DNA of 64,000 bases from Triticum aestivum. Lineage: Eukaryota; Streptophyta; Magnoliopsida; Poales; Poaceae. The position numbers were made by a program, and so were the translations under genes. How positions within the stretch are numbered: position 1 is the first letter of the stretch; each line of letters starts with the position of its first letter. The notes below the pieces were generated by a model, which was not told where the DNA came from, made no database searches, and saw only the letters and a program-made list of their open reading frames with translations. The stretch lies in assembly GCF_018294505.1 (NCBI RefSeq), contig NC_057797.1, forward strand, positions 124,005,116-124,069,115, read 5' to 3'. This document shows, one piece after another, positions 10,818-22,100 of the stretch.

Positions 10818-12480
10818 TGAAAGTGCAACTATCCCTGGGTGGTTTTGTAATTCCTAACAACATATAGTTCATTGAGCTAATGCTATTTAAAGATAAACAT
10901 TTCAGAAAAGCTCAATGATTGGCATGGCATGGATGAGGAAAGTGGACCCCTCAAAATTCTAAGGACAAAGGATTGGCTCAAGCTCAAAGCTCAGGACTCT
11001 ACATTTTTCATTTTAGGTGATCCAAGATCACATTGACTCCATAGGAAAAGCCAATACTATTAAGAGGGGATGAGGCGTTGCCTAATGGATTGCTTGCTGA
11101 AAGTGCTTAGTGATATGCTCCAAAACACTCAACTAGTTTCTCACATCCACATATGTCCCAAACCAAAAGTCAAACTCGGCCCCACCAAAACTTTCTATCC
11201 GGCACCACCGAGTTTAGTTGACATAGCCACTGCTAGAAACCCTAGTCTTTTCGGTCTCACTGATAGGGATCTTAGTCTCACCGAGATGGGATTGTAATCT
11301 CTCTGTTTCCCTTCGTAATGTTTCGGTCAAACCGAGATGAGCGATCAGTCCCACCAAGATTGCAATGTAAACTCTTTGTTTCCCTTTCGTAACACTTCAG
11401 TCCAACCGAGATGAGCGAATCGGTTCCACCGAGTTTTCCTGACCAACTCTCTGTTAGTCCATTACCAAAATCGGTCTTACCGAGTTTGTGTAATCGGTCT
11501 CACCGAGATTACGTTATGCCCTAACCCTAACGAAATCGGTCTCACCGAGTTGACATGTCGGTCCCACCGAGAATCCTAACATTCACATTTTGAACTAAAT
11601 CGGTCTGACCGAGTTGTATGATTCGATCCCACCGAGTTTGGTGATTTGTGTGTAACGGTTAGATTTTGTGTGGAGGCTATTTATACCCCTCCACCCACTC
11701 TTCATTCAAGGAGAGAGCCATTAGAACATGACTACACTTCCAACATACATTTTCTGAGAGAGAACCACCTACACTTGTGTTGAGGTCAAGATATTCCACT
11801 CCAACCACATAAATATTGATCTCTAGCCTTCCCCAAGTTGCTTTCCACTCAAATCATCTTTCCACCAAATACAAATCCTGAGAGAGAGAGTTGAGTGTTG
11901 GGGAGACTATCATTTGAAGCACAAGAGCAAGGAGTTCATCATCAACACACCATTTGTTACCTCTTGGAGAGTGGTGTCTCCTAGGTTGGTTAGGCGTCAC
12001 TTGGGAGCCTCCGTCAAGATTGTGGAGTTGAACCAAGGAGTTTGTAAGGGCAAGGAGATCGCCTACTTCGTGAAGATCTACCCGAGTGAGGCAAGTCCTT
12101 CGTGGGCGACGACCATGGTGGGATAGACAAGGTTGCTTCTTCGTGGACCCTTCGTGGGTGGAGCCCTCCGTGGACTCGCGCAACCATTACCCTTCGTGGG
12201 TTGAAGTCTCCATCAACGTGGATGTACGCCACCTATCGGAACCACGCCAAAAATCTCCGTGTCTCCAATTGCGTTTGCACACTCCAAACTCCTCCCTTTA
12301 CCTTCATATGCAATTGTTTTACTTTCCGCTGCTATACTCTTAGAATTGCATGTGTAGGTTGATTGCTTGACTTGTGTTAAGTTACTAAAATCTGCCAAGA
12401 ACTAAAATTGGGAAGAGGCTAGATTTTTATTTGGTCAAGTATTCTAATCACCCCCCTCTAGACATACTTTCGATCCTACA
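10818..12480 (+). repeat. 3' LTR of element B
   Basis: The 1663-bp LTR has TG...CA ends (TGAAAGTGCAAC to CGATCCTACA). The left boundary is set by the PPT, the right by the CA and the change in composition to GC-rich sequence. It contains about 14 TCGGT/ACCGA palindromes (11176-11640) and a TATA-like box at 11678. No second copy is present in the window, so the ends are inferred. Confidence 0.65.
11678..11685 (+). promoter_or_regulatory. Putative TATA box of element B LTR
   Basis: TATTTATA in the context GGCTATTTATACCCC, followed by a CA-rich leader. It lies just 3' of the palindrome array, so the array occupies the usual enhancer position. Confidence 0.45.
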
Positions 12481-12955
12481 TGCGCCTCGCAAAGGGGGCC
12501 TCACGAGACCACTCAATGTGGTGGTGGTCTTGATGAAGTCCTTTGACGGGAAGCCCCTCGTGGGGCTGCTGGCTTCGCGGCGCCCACTGGTGGGCAGCCA
12601 CTTGAGTTGGGCCAAGGGGCCCTTCCTGGATCGTAGGTAGATGGACCATGGTACCCTAGTTCCCACTGGGCCGATAGTAGCCCCTGGGCCCGTGACGCGC
12701 ATGTTCTGCCCATTGAGGAACGAAACGACGCGGGGTCTAAGAATGTTGGGCCGAGGCAGGGACGCGTGGCAGCACAACAGGACAGGGACACCCCCACTTC
12801 CCCATGACGTCTTGGTAACTGTGGCTCTACCATAAAATGCCCACACGGGGCGCCGATGCCATCGTTGCCAGCTCGCACGCCTCGCCTCCTTGTGCACTGC
12901 TCCTCTGCTCCTTCTTCCTCCTGCGCCCAATCTGCTTCATGTTTCCCCCATCTCC
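12481..12955 (+). other. GC-rich 5' flank and leader of the element C gene
   Basis: This GC-rich stretch begins abruptly after the LTR of element B. It has no supported ORF on the plus strand; long minus-strand frames here are a by-product of base composition. The final ~90 bp are CT-rich (GCTCCTTCTTCCTCCTGCG) and look like a 5' untranslated leader before ATG 12956. Confidence 0.4.
12831..12840 (+). promoter_or_regulatory. TATA-like box of the element C gene
   Basis: CATAAAATGC lies about 120 bp before the ATG at 12956. The related antisense gene in the Tat-like element has a TATA box at nearly the same distance from its ATG (26912-26920 to 26799), which supports both. Confidence 0.4.
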
Positions 12956-13490
12956 ATGGCTCCCAAAGCGGCCAAGAAGTCCACCGCTGCAAAGGGCAAG
13001 GGACCGGCGGAGCCGGCGCTGATGAGGTCCGCCATCAAGGACGAGCAGGGCTTGGCCATGGTGCGCTCGGTGGTGGCCGGTGCTCATAACAAATGGGGGG
13101 CACGCGCATCTGGCCAGCTTGGCTGCCGCTGGAGGAGATGGAGGAATCGATGATCCTCATCTTCTTCCATTCCATCTTTGCGAGCCTGGTGCCGCCCTTC
13201 TATGACTTCCTCTACGCCATCCTTAGCCATTATGGGATTCATCTCCTGCACCTGGAGCCCAACTCCATTTTCCTCCTCGCCATCTTCGCCTACCTTTGTG
13301 AGGGCTTCCTTGGAGTGCTGGCGTCAGTGGCGCTCTTCAGGAACTTCTATAGCATGCGGATCACCACAGGACACCAGCGCTCGGGGTGCGCCTCATTCTG
13401 TCTTAACGGCAACATGGCCGACAACATTATCGACACGAAGATTCTGAAGAAGGTTGAGGGCTACAGGTCACGCTGGGTCTATGTGGACAC
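12956..13490 (+). pseudogene. PF04195-like gypsy-type transposon protein, left half (element C)
   Basis: ATG at 12956 (MAPKAAKKSTAAKGKG, basic N-terminus). Near 13095 the frame shifts by one base: the segment after AGAHNKW continues in another frame as GTRIWPAWLPLEEMEE. The body contains PPFYDFLYAILSHYGIHLLHL, a hydrophobic LAIFAYLCEGFLGV segment and SVALFRNFYSMR, the pattern I associate with the 'putative gypsy type transposon' family found as antisense ORFs in Tat-type elements. It is cut at 13490 (VYVDT) by insertion of Athila-like copy 2 and resumes at 28281. The parent element C is probably a Tat-like retroelement lying on the minus strand. The biochemical role is unknown. Confidence 0.6.
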
Positions 13491-15013
13491 TGGTACGTCC
13501 ATTTTGCATCATGCATTTATATCGATATTTATTGCATTATGGGATGTTATTATACATTATGTCACAACACTTATGCCTATTCTCTCTTATTTTACAAGGT
13601 TTACATAAAGAGGGAGAATACCGGCAGCTGGGATTCTGGGCTGGAAAAGGAGCAAATATTAGAGACCTATTCTGCACAGCTCCAAAAGTCCTGAAACTTC
13701 ACAAAAGCTATTTTCAGAATATATAAAAAATACTGAGTGCAAGAAGTTCTAGAGGGGGCCTAGACCCTGGCCACGAGGGTGGGGGGTGCGCCCTACCCCC
13801 TGGGTGCGCCCCCTGCCTCGTGGGCCCCCTGGTGGCCCTCCGATGCCCATCTTCTACTATATGGAGCCTTTCGTTGAGGAAAAAAATCATAAGCAAACTT
13901 TCGGGATGAGACTCCGCCGCCACGAGGTGGAACCTTGGCGGAACCAATCTAGGGCTTCGGTGGAGCTGTTCTGTCGGGGAAACTTCCCTCCGGGAGGGGG
14001 AAATCATCGCCATCGTCATCACCAATGATCCTCTCATCGGGAAGGGGTCAATATCCATCAACATCTTCACCAGCACCATCTCCTCTCAAACCCTAGTTCA
14101 TCTCTTGTATCCAATTCTTGTCTCTAAGTCTGGGATTGGTACCTGTAGGTTGCTAGCAGTGTTGATTACTCCTTGTAGTTGATGCTAGCCGGTTTATTTG
14201 GTGGAAGATCATATGTTCAGATCCTATATGCATATTAATACCCCTCTGATTATGAACATGAATATGCTTTGTGAGTAGTTACATTTGTTCCTGAGGACAT
14301 GGGAGAAGTCTTACTATTAGTAGTCATGTGAATTTGGTATTCATTCGATATTTTGATGAGATGTATGTTGTCTCTCCTCTAGTGGTGTTATGGGAACGTC
14401 TACTACATGACACTTCACCATTATTTGGGCCTAGAGGAAGGCACTAGGAAGTAATAAGTAGATGATGGGTTGCTAGAGTGACAGAAGCTTAAACTCTACT
14501 TTATGTGTTGCTTCGTAAGGGGCTGATTTGGATCCATATGTTTCATGCTTTGGTTAGGTTTAGCTTAATACTTCTGTTGTAGTTGCAGATGCTTGCAATG
14601 GGGGTTAATCATAAGTGGGATGCTTGTCCAAGTAAGGACAGCACCCAAGCACTGGTCCACCCACATATCAGATTATCAAAGTACCGAACGTGAATCATAT
14701 GAACGTGATGAAAACTAGCTTGACGATAATTCCCATGTGTCCTCGGGAGCGCTTTACTTCATATAAGAGTTTGTCCAGGCTTGTCCTTTGGTACAAAAAG
14801 GATTGGGCCACCTTGCTGCACTTTATTTACTTTTGTTACTTGTTGCTCATTACAAATTATCTTATCACCAAACTATCTGTTATCTATAACTTCAGTGATT
14901 GCAGAGAATACCTTGTTGAAAACCGCTTATCATTTCCTTCTGCTCCTCATTGGGTTCAACACACTTAATTATTGAAAGGACTATGATAGATCCCCTATAC
15001 TTGTGGGTCATCA
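13491..15013 (+). repeat. 5' LTR of Athila-like copy 2
   Basis: 1523 bp, collinear with the LTR at 1803-3302 with scattered substitutions and small indels (for example an extra CCCCCTGGGTGCGCC segment near 13796). It ends GTGGGTCATCA, 11 bp before the PBS. Confidence 0.9.
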
Positions 15014-15024
15014 AGAATCTTTTC

Positions 15025-15042
15025 TGGCGCCGTTGCCGGGGA
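15025..15042 (+). other. Primer binding site, tRNA-Asp (copy 2)
   Basis: TGGCGCCGTTGCCGGGGA, identical to copy 1 and at the same distance from the LTR. Confidence 0.85.
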
Positions 15043-15112
15043 GTGAAGCGCCTTTGGTAGGTGGAATTTGGTAAGGAAAAATTTATATAGTGTGCTGAAA
15101 TTTACTGTCACT

Positions 15113-15510
15113 ATGGAAAGTAATCCTCTAAGGGGCTTGTTCGGGGTATCTTCACCCGACCAGTAGAGCAAAGAGTTGCTCCTCAACCTACTGAACCTAC
15201 TGAAAATGAAAAATGTCTACTTTGAAATTCCTTCGGGTATGATAGAAAAACTGCTAGCTAAGCCTTTTGCAGGAGATGGAACATTAGATCCTGATGAGCA
15301 CCTAATATATGTGGATGAAGTTTGTGGATTATTTAAGCTTGCAGGTATGCCCGATGATGTTATCAAGAAGAAGGTTTCCCTTTATCTTTGAAGGGATATG
15401 CATTGACATGGTATAGGCTATGTGATGATATGGGATCATGGAACTACAAACTATTGAAATTGGAATTTCATCAGAAGTTTTATCCTATGCATCTTGTTCA
15501 TCGTGATCAC

Positions 15511-15589
<79 letters not shown>

Positions 15590-16145
15590 GCCTTGCGAAG
15601 GAGAAAGCATCGCTCAAGCTTGGGGGAGGCTTAAATCAATGTTATATTCATGCCCCAATCATGAGGTCTCAAGAGAAATGATTATCCAAAAAATTTCTGC
15701 TCGGCTTTCTGATAACAATCACACCATGCTCGATACTTCTTGTGCTGGCTCTTTTATGATGAATACTATTGAATTAAAATGGGATTTATTGGAAAGAATT
15801 AAAGGCAACTCTGAAGATTGGGATCTCGACGAAGGTAAGGAGTCAGGTATGACACCTAAGTTTGATTGTGTTAAATCTTTTATGGATACCAATGTTTTCC
15901 GTAAATTTAGCACTAAATATGGACTTGGCTATGAGATAGTAGCTTCTTTCTGTGAATATTTTGCTACCCATGTTGATCTCCCTAAGGAGAAGTGGCTTAA
16001 ATATCATCCTCCCATAGAAGTAAAAGTAGTTGCACCGATTAAAGTTGAAGAAAAGACTATCACTTATAATGATCCTATTATTCCTACTGCTTATGTTGAG
16101 AAACCACCTTTTCCTGTTAGGATAAATGATCATGCTAAAGCTTAA
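15113..16145 (+). pseudogene. Athila-like gag, multiply frameshifted, with microsatellite (copy 2)
   Basis: It starts MESNPLRGLFG at 15113. A one-base loss near 15160 (CACCCGACC against CACCCCAACC in copy 1) creates an early TAG at 15164. Further shifts occur near 15205 and 15375. The codons for NYIYNFWP are expanded into a long TA microsatellite (15514-15586), which again shifts the frame. The capsid C-terminal half is open from about 15639 (MLYSCPNHEVSREMI) to a TAA at 16143-16145, where copy 1 has a sense codon. The role is as for the copy 1 gag; this copy cannot make capsid. Confidence 0.8.
15514..15586. repeat. (TA)n microsatellite inside gag
   Basis: A 73-bp uninterrupted TA dinucleotide run (about 36 units) replaces the short TATATATA found at the homologous place in copies 1 (around 3810) and 3 (around 40348). 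Confidence 0.95.
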
Positions 16146-18270
16146 TCTGTGGTTCATAAAAGCAATATTAGAACCTATACACCTCCTGAGCAAGTTACAG
16201 TTGAACCTAATATTGCTATTGTTAAGGATCTATTGGCTGATAATATTGATGGACATGTTATTTATTTCTGTGATGAAACTGCTAGAATTGCTAAACCTTG
16301 TGCTAAAGATAAACATTGACATGTGGTAGGCATGCCTATTATTTCTATTAAAATAGGAGATCATTGTTATCATGGCTTGTGTGATATGGGTGCTAGTGCT
16401 AGTGCAATACCTATTGACTTATACAAAGAAATTATGCATGAAAATGCACCTGCTGAGATAGAAGATATTGATGTGACAATTAAACTTGCCAATAGAGATA
16501 CTATTTCACCAATTCGGATTGTTAGAGATGTTGAAGTCCTGTGTGGGAAAACTAAATATCTTGCTGATTTTCTTGTTCTTGGTTCCTCACAAGATAGCTT
16601 TTGTCCCATTATATTTGGTAGACCCTTCTTAGACACTATTAATGCTAGGATAGACTGCAAAAAGGATGTTATTACTATTGGTTTAGGTGATATGTCTCAT
16701 GAGTTCAACTTTTCTAAATTTCGTAGACAACACCGTGAAAAGGAATTGCCTAGTAAAGATGAAATTATTGGTCTTGCTTCTATTGCCGTACCTCCTATTG
16801 ATCCTTTAGAACAATATTTGCTAGACCATGAAAATGATATGTTTATGAATGAAAGAAGGGAAATAGATGAAGTGTTCTTTAAACAGGGACCTATTCTAAA
16901 GCACAACTTGCCTATTGAAATCTTAGGGGATCCTCCTCCACCCAAGGGTGATCCCGCGTTTGAGCTTAAACCATTGCCTGATACTCTTAAATATGCTTAT
17001 CTTGATCAAAAGAAGATATATCCTATTATTATTAGTGCTAACCTTTCAGAGAAGGAGGAAGAAAAATTATTGAAAACTCTGAAGAAGCACTGTGCTGCTA
17101 TTGGATATACTCTTGATGATCTTAAGGGCATTAGTCCCACTCTATGCCAACACAAAATAAATTTGGAGAAAGATGCCAAACCAGTTATTGATCACCAACG
17201 ACGGCTGAATCCTAAGATGAAAGAAGTGGTAAGGAAAGAAATACTAAAGCTCCTTGAGGCAGGTATAATTTATCCCGTTGCTGATAGTCAGTGCGTAAGT
17301 CCTGTCCATTGTGTTCCTAAGAAGGGAGGTATTACTGTCATTCCTAATGATAAAGATGAATTGATTCCGCAAAGAATTATTACAGGTTATAGGATGGTAA
17401 TTGATTTTCGCAAATTAAATAAGGCTACTAAAAAAGAACATTACCCCTTACCTTTCATTGATCAAATGCTAGAAAGATTATCCAAACATAAACATTTTTG
17501 CTTTCTAGATGGTTATTCTGGTTTCTCTCAAATACCCGTGTCAGCTGATGATCAATCAAAGACCACTTTTACTTGCCCTTTCGGTACCTTTGCTCATAGA
17601 CGTATGCCTTTTGGTTTATGTAATGTACCTGCTACCTTTCAAAGATGCATGATGGCTATATTCTCTGACTTTTATGAAAAGATTTGTGAGGTTTTCATGG
17701 ATGATTTCACCGTTTATGGATCCCCTTTTGATGATTGCTTAAGCAACCTTGATGAAGTTTTGCAGAGATGTGAAGAAACTAACCTTGTCTTGAATTGGGA
17801 GAAGTGCCACTTTATGGTTAATGAAGGTATTATCTTGGGGCATAAAATTTATGAAAGGGGCATTCAAGTTGATAAAGCTAAAGTTGATGCTATTGAAAAG
17901 ATGCCGTGTCCCAAGGACATCAAAGGTATAAGAAGTTTCCTTGGTCATGCCGGATTTTATAGGAGGTTCATTAAGGACTTCTCAAAAATTTCTCGGCCAC
18001 TGACTAATTTATTACAAAAAGATATACCATTCATCTTTGATGATGATTGTGTAGAAGCATTTGAAATACTTAATAAAGCATTGATCTCTGCACCTATTGT
18101 TCAGCCACCTGATTGGAATTTACCTTTTGAAATTATGTGTGATGCTAGTGATTATGCTGTAGGTGCTGTCTAGGGCAAAGAGTTGATAAGAAATTAAATG
18201 TTATTCAATATGCTAGTAAAACTCTAGACAACGCCCAGAGAAATTATGCCACTACTGAAAAATAATTATT
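16146..18270 (+). pseudogene. Athila-like protease, RT and partial RNase H (copy 2)
   Basis: One frame runs from 16146 to 18173 apart from a TGA at 16317-16319. The protease motif is DMGASASAIP, then FGRPFLDT. RT is complete with [29 protein letters not shown] and the catalytic FMDDFTVYG, both Asp residues intact. Thumb and connection segments ([16 protein letters not shown]) lead to RNase H with [12 protein letters not shown] one-base loss near 18168 breaks RNase H; the remaining [11 protein letters not shown] is followed by TAA and the deletion junction at ~18272. Of the three copies this has the best-preserved RT. The element is still dead because integrase is absent. Confidence 0.85.
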
Positions 18271-18276
18271 TGCAGT

Positions 18277-18682
18277 AGTGTTGATTACTCCTTGTAGTTG
18301 ATGCTAGCCGGTTTATTTGGTGGAAGATCATATGTTCAAATCCTATATGCATATTAATACCCCTCTAATTATGAACATGAATATGCTTTGTGAGTATTTA
18401 CGTTTGTTCCTAAGGACATGGGAGAAGTCTTGCTATTAGTAGTCATGTGAATTTTGTATTCGTTCGATATTTTGATGAGATGTATGTTGTCTCTCCTCTA
18501 GTGGTGTTATGTGAACGTCGACTACATGACACTTCACCATTATTTGGGCCTAGAGGAAGGCATTGGGAAGTAATAAGTAGATGATGAGTTGCTAGAGTGA
18601 CAGAAGCTTAAACCCTAGTTTATGTGTTGCTTCGTAAGGGGCTGATTTGGATCCATATGTTTCATGCTATGATTAGGTTTAC
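18277..18682 (+). repeat. 3' LTR remnant of copy 2, left piece
   Basis: Matches the 5' LTR of the same copy from about 14161 (GTTGATTACTCCTTGTAG) to about 14565. It begins directly after RNase H sequence, so the first ~670 bp of the LTR are gone. It ends at TTTAC (18678-18682), the left target-site copy of the inserted Tat-like element. Confidence 0.85.
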
Positions 18683-19163
18683 CGAGGGAGTCCTGGATTA
18701 GGGGGTGTCTGGATGGCCGGACTATACCTTCAGCCGGACTCCTGGACTATGAAGATACAAGATTGAAGACTTCGTCCCGTGTCCGGAAGGGACTTTCCTT
18801 GGCGTGGAAGGCAAGCTTGGCGATACGAATATGCAGATCTCCTACCATTGTAACCGACTTTGTGTAACCCTAACCCTCTCCAGTGTCTATATAAACCGGA
18901 GGGTTTTAGTCCGTAGGACAACATACAGAACAACAATCATACCATAGGCTAGCTTCTAGGGTTTAGCCTCTCTGATCTCGTGGTAGATCTACTCTTGTAC
19001 TACCCATATCATCAATATTAATCAAGCAGGACGTAGGGTTTTACCTCCATCAAGAGGGCACAAACCTGGGTAAAACTTCGTGTCCCCTGCCTCCTATTAC
19101 CATCTGGCCTAGACACATAGTTTGGGACCCCCTACCCGAGATCCGCCGGTTTTGACACCGACA
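18683..19163 (+). repeat. 5' LTR of the Tat-like element
   Basis: 481 bp, about 96% identical to 27348-27827 by eye. The first base is C where the 3' LTR has T. TATA box at 18888. Confidence 0.92.
18888..18895 (+). promoter_or_regulatory. TATA box of the Tat-like 5' LTR
   Basis: TATATAAA in GTGTCTATATAAACCGG; the same box occurs in the 3' LTR at 27552-27559. Confidence 0.6.
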
Positions 19164-19164
19164 T

Positions 19165-19182
19165 TGGTGCTTTCATTGAGAG
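19165..19182 (+). other. Putative primer binding site of the Tat-like element
   Basis: TGGTGCTTTCATTGAGAG begins one base after the LTR end. It starts with the TGG expected opposite a tRNA CCA end. I did not match it to a particular tRNA. Confidence 0.5.
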
Positions 19183-19189
19183 TTCCTCT

Positions 19190-22100
19190 ATGTCGTCACC
19201 GTTAGGCTTGATGGCTCCTACGATCATCAATGGCGATGCAGTCCAGGGTGAGACCTTCCTTCCCGGATAGATCTTCGTCTTCGGCGGCTTCGCACTGTGG
19301 GCCAATTCACTTGGCCATCTGGAGCAGATCGAAATCTATGCCCGTGGCCGTCAGGTCAGATTTGGAAGCTTAAACTACACGGCTAACATCCGCGGGGACT
19401 TGATCTTCGACGGATTCGAGCCACTGCCGAGCGCGCCGCACTGTCACGACGAGCATGGTCTAGCTCTGCCGCCGAACAGTGCCCTGGAGGCCGCACCCAC
19501 ATCGGCTTCGACCCTTAATTCGGAGCCAACTGCGCCGATCGAGGATGGGTGGTTGGACGCCGCCTCGGGGGCTGCAATCCCAATGGCGATCGAGCTAAAC
19601 ACGAGCCCCGCACTTTGCGAGACTCGTGACTCCAAGGAGCCGGACTCCTCTCCGGACTCCGAACCCTCCGCGCCCCTACCGATCGAATCCGATTGGGCAC
19701 CGATCATGGAGTTTACTACTGCGGACATCTTTTAGCACTCGCCTTTCGGCGATATTCTGAAGACACTGAAGTCTCTCTCTTTATCAGGAGAGCCCTGGCC
19801 GGACTACGGTCAGCAAGGTTGGGATTCGGACGATGAAGAAATTCAAAACCCACCCACCACCCACTTTGTAGCCGCTGTCGACGAATTGGGATGCGGATGA
19901 CGAAGAAATTCGCTGCCCACCCACCACCCACTTAGTAGCCACTGTCGACGACTTAACCGACATGCTCGATTTCGACTCCAAAGACATCAACGGTATGGAC
20001 GCTGATGAAGGAGACGATGAAGAACCAGCGCCTATCAGGCCCTGGAAAGCCACCTCGTCATATGACATATACATGGTGGACACCCCAAAAGAAGGCGATG
20101 GCGATGGAACAGCGGAGGATGACCCCTCCAAGAAACAGCCTAAGCGCCGACGTCAGCTGCGCCGCTCAAAATCCCGCCAAAACAAATACGGTGATTCCAG
20201 CACGAGAGATAATAATACTCCGGAAAGTGCCGAAGAAAACCCCCTCCAGCAAGATTTAGCACAGGAGGATGGAGAAACCATCCCTCATGAGAGAGTGGCA
20301 GACAGAGAGGTCGAGGATGATAATTATATGCCTCCCTCCGAAGACGAGGCAAGCCTCGACGACGACGAATTCGTCATGCCAGAGGATCCCGTAGAGCAAG
20401 AGCGTTTTCAACGCAGGCTTATGGCCACGACAAGAAGCCTCAAGAAAAAACAGCAACAACTTAGAGCTGATCAAGATTTGCTAGTCGACAGATGGACTGA
20501 AGTCCTTGCGGCCGAAGAGCATAAACTCGAACACCCCTCCAAGAGCTACCCAAAGCGTAGGTTGCTACCCCGATTAGAGGAGGAAGCACTTGATGAGGCC
20601 GACCGGCCACCTCGTGACCGCGACAGAGAGGCCTCTTGGCCCTCCACTCAAGCCGCACCCCGTACCAAGGCACGGGAATATGCGCCGGACTTACGAGATA
20701 TGTTGGAGGACAAGGCAAGGCAAACAAGATCGATCTACGGATCGTGTGGGCGCCCTACGGCTCGAGACGGTAACCGTCACGCCGGCCACAAATTCGGCAG
20801 GGCCGAACACAGTAGACAAAGCTCATTGGAGCTACGTCGTGATATAGCCCAGTACAGAGGCGCCGCACACCCACTATACTTCACAGACAAAATAATGGAT
20901 CATCAAATCCCCGAGGGTTTCACACCCGTAAACATCGAATCATATGATGGCACAACAAATCCTGCGGTATGGATCGAGGATTATCTCCTTCATATCCACA
21001 TGGCCCGCGGCGATGATTTCCACGCCATCAAATACCTCCCACTCAAGCTTAAAGGACCAGCTCGGCATTGGCTTAATAGCCTGCCAACATGATCAATCAG
21101 TTGTTGGGAGGACCTGGAAGCCGCATTCCTCGACAATTTCCAGGGCACTTATGTGCGACCCCCAGACGCCGATGACCTAAGTCACGTAATTCAGCAGCCA
21201 GAGGAATCGACCAAGCAATTCTGGACACGGTTCCTAACAAAGAAAAATCAAATAGTCGACTGTCCGGACGCTGAGGCCCTAGCAGCCTTCAAGCACAATA
21301 TCCGTGACGAGTGGCTTGCCCGGCACCTTGGACAGGAAAAGCCGAAGTCTATGGCAGCACTCACGACACTCATGACCCGCTTTTGCGCGGGAGAAGACAG
21401 CTGGCTTGCTCGTAGCAACAATATGACCAAGAACCCTGGTAATTCGGATACCAGGGACAGTAGTGGCAGGTCGCGTCGCAACAAGCAGAAGCGCCGCATT
21501 AACGGCGACAATGCTGAGGATACGGCAGTTAATGCCGGATTCAGAGGCTCTAAATCCGGTCAGCGGAAAAAGCCATTCAAAAGGAATCCTAGGGGCCCGT
21601 CCAGTTTGGACCGAATACTCGACCGCTTGTGCCAGATACATGGCACCCCCGAAAAGCCGGCCAATCACACCAACAGGGATTGTTGGGTGTTCAAGCAGGC
21701 AGGCAAGTTAAATGCCGAAAATGAAGACAAGGGGCTGCATAGCGATGACGACGAGGAGCCCCGGCCGCCGAACAACAGTGGACAGAAGGGTTTTCCCCCA
21801 CAAGTGCGGACGGTGAACATGATATACGCAACCCACGTCCCCAAAAGGGAGCGGAAGCGCGCGTTAAGGGACGTATACGCGGTAGAGCCAGTCGCCCCAA
21901 AGTTCAACCCATGGTCCTCCTGCCCGATCACCTTTGATCGAAGGGACCATCCCACTAGCATCCGTCATGGCGGATTCGCCGCATTGGTTCTAGACCCAAT
22001 TATTGACGGATTTCATCTCACTAGAGTCCTTATGGACGGCGGCAGCAGCCTGAACCTGCTTTACCAGGATACAGTGCGGAAAATGGGCATAGATCCCTCG

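Larger units (their letters stand above)
7885..12480 (+). mobile_element. LTR retroelement B, 5' truncated, no pol visible
   Basis: It comprises an internal leader, a long Lys/Glu/Ala-rich ORF with stops, a coiled-coil ORF, a PPT (AAAAAGGGGGAGAT) and a 3' LTR beginning TGAAAGTGCAAC and ending CCTACA. No RT or integrase is seen, so it is either non-autonomous or has lost its pol with the 5' part. The gag-like gene at 1-1426 might be the left end of the same element, with copy 1 inserted between the halves, but no TSD proves this. The family is not named. Confidence 0.6.

Noticed and set aside
12448..13087. Long minus-strand frames opposite the element C leader
   Set aside because: Overlapping frames in GC-rich sequence; the plus-strand gene with a TATA-like box and a family-like protein explains the region better.
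15388..15681. Apparent Tyr-Ile repeat protein
   Set aside because: It is translation of the TA microsatellite inside a broken gag.
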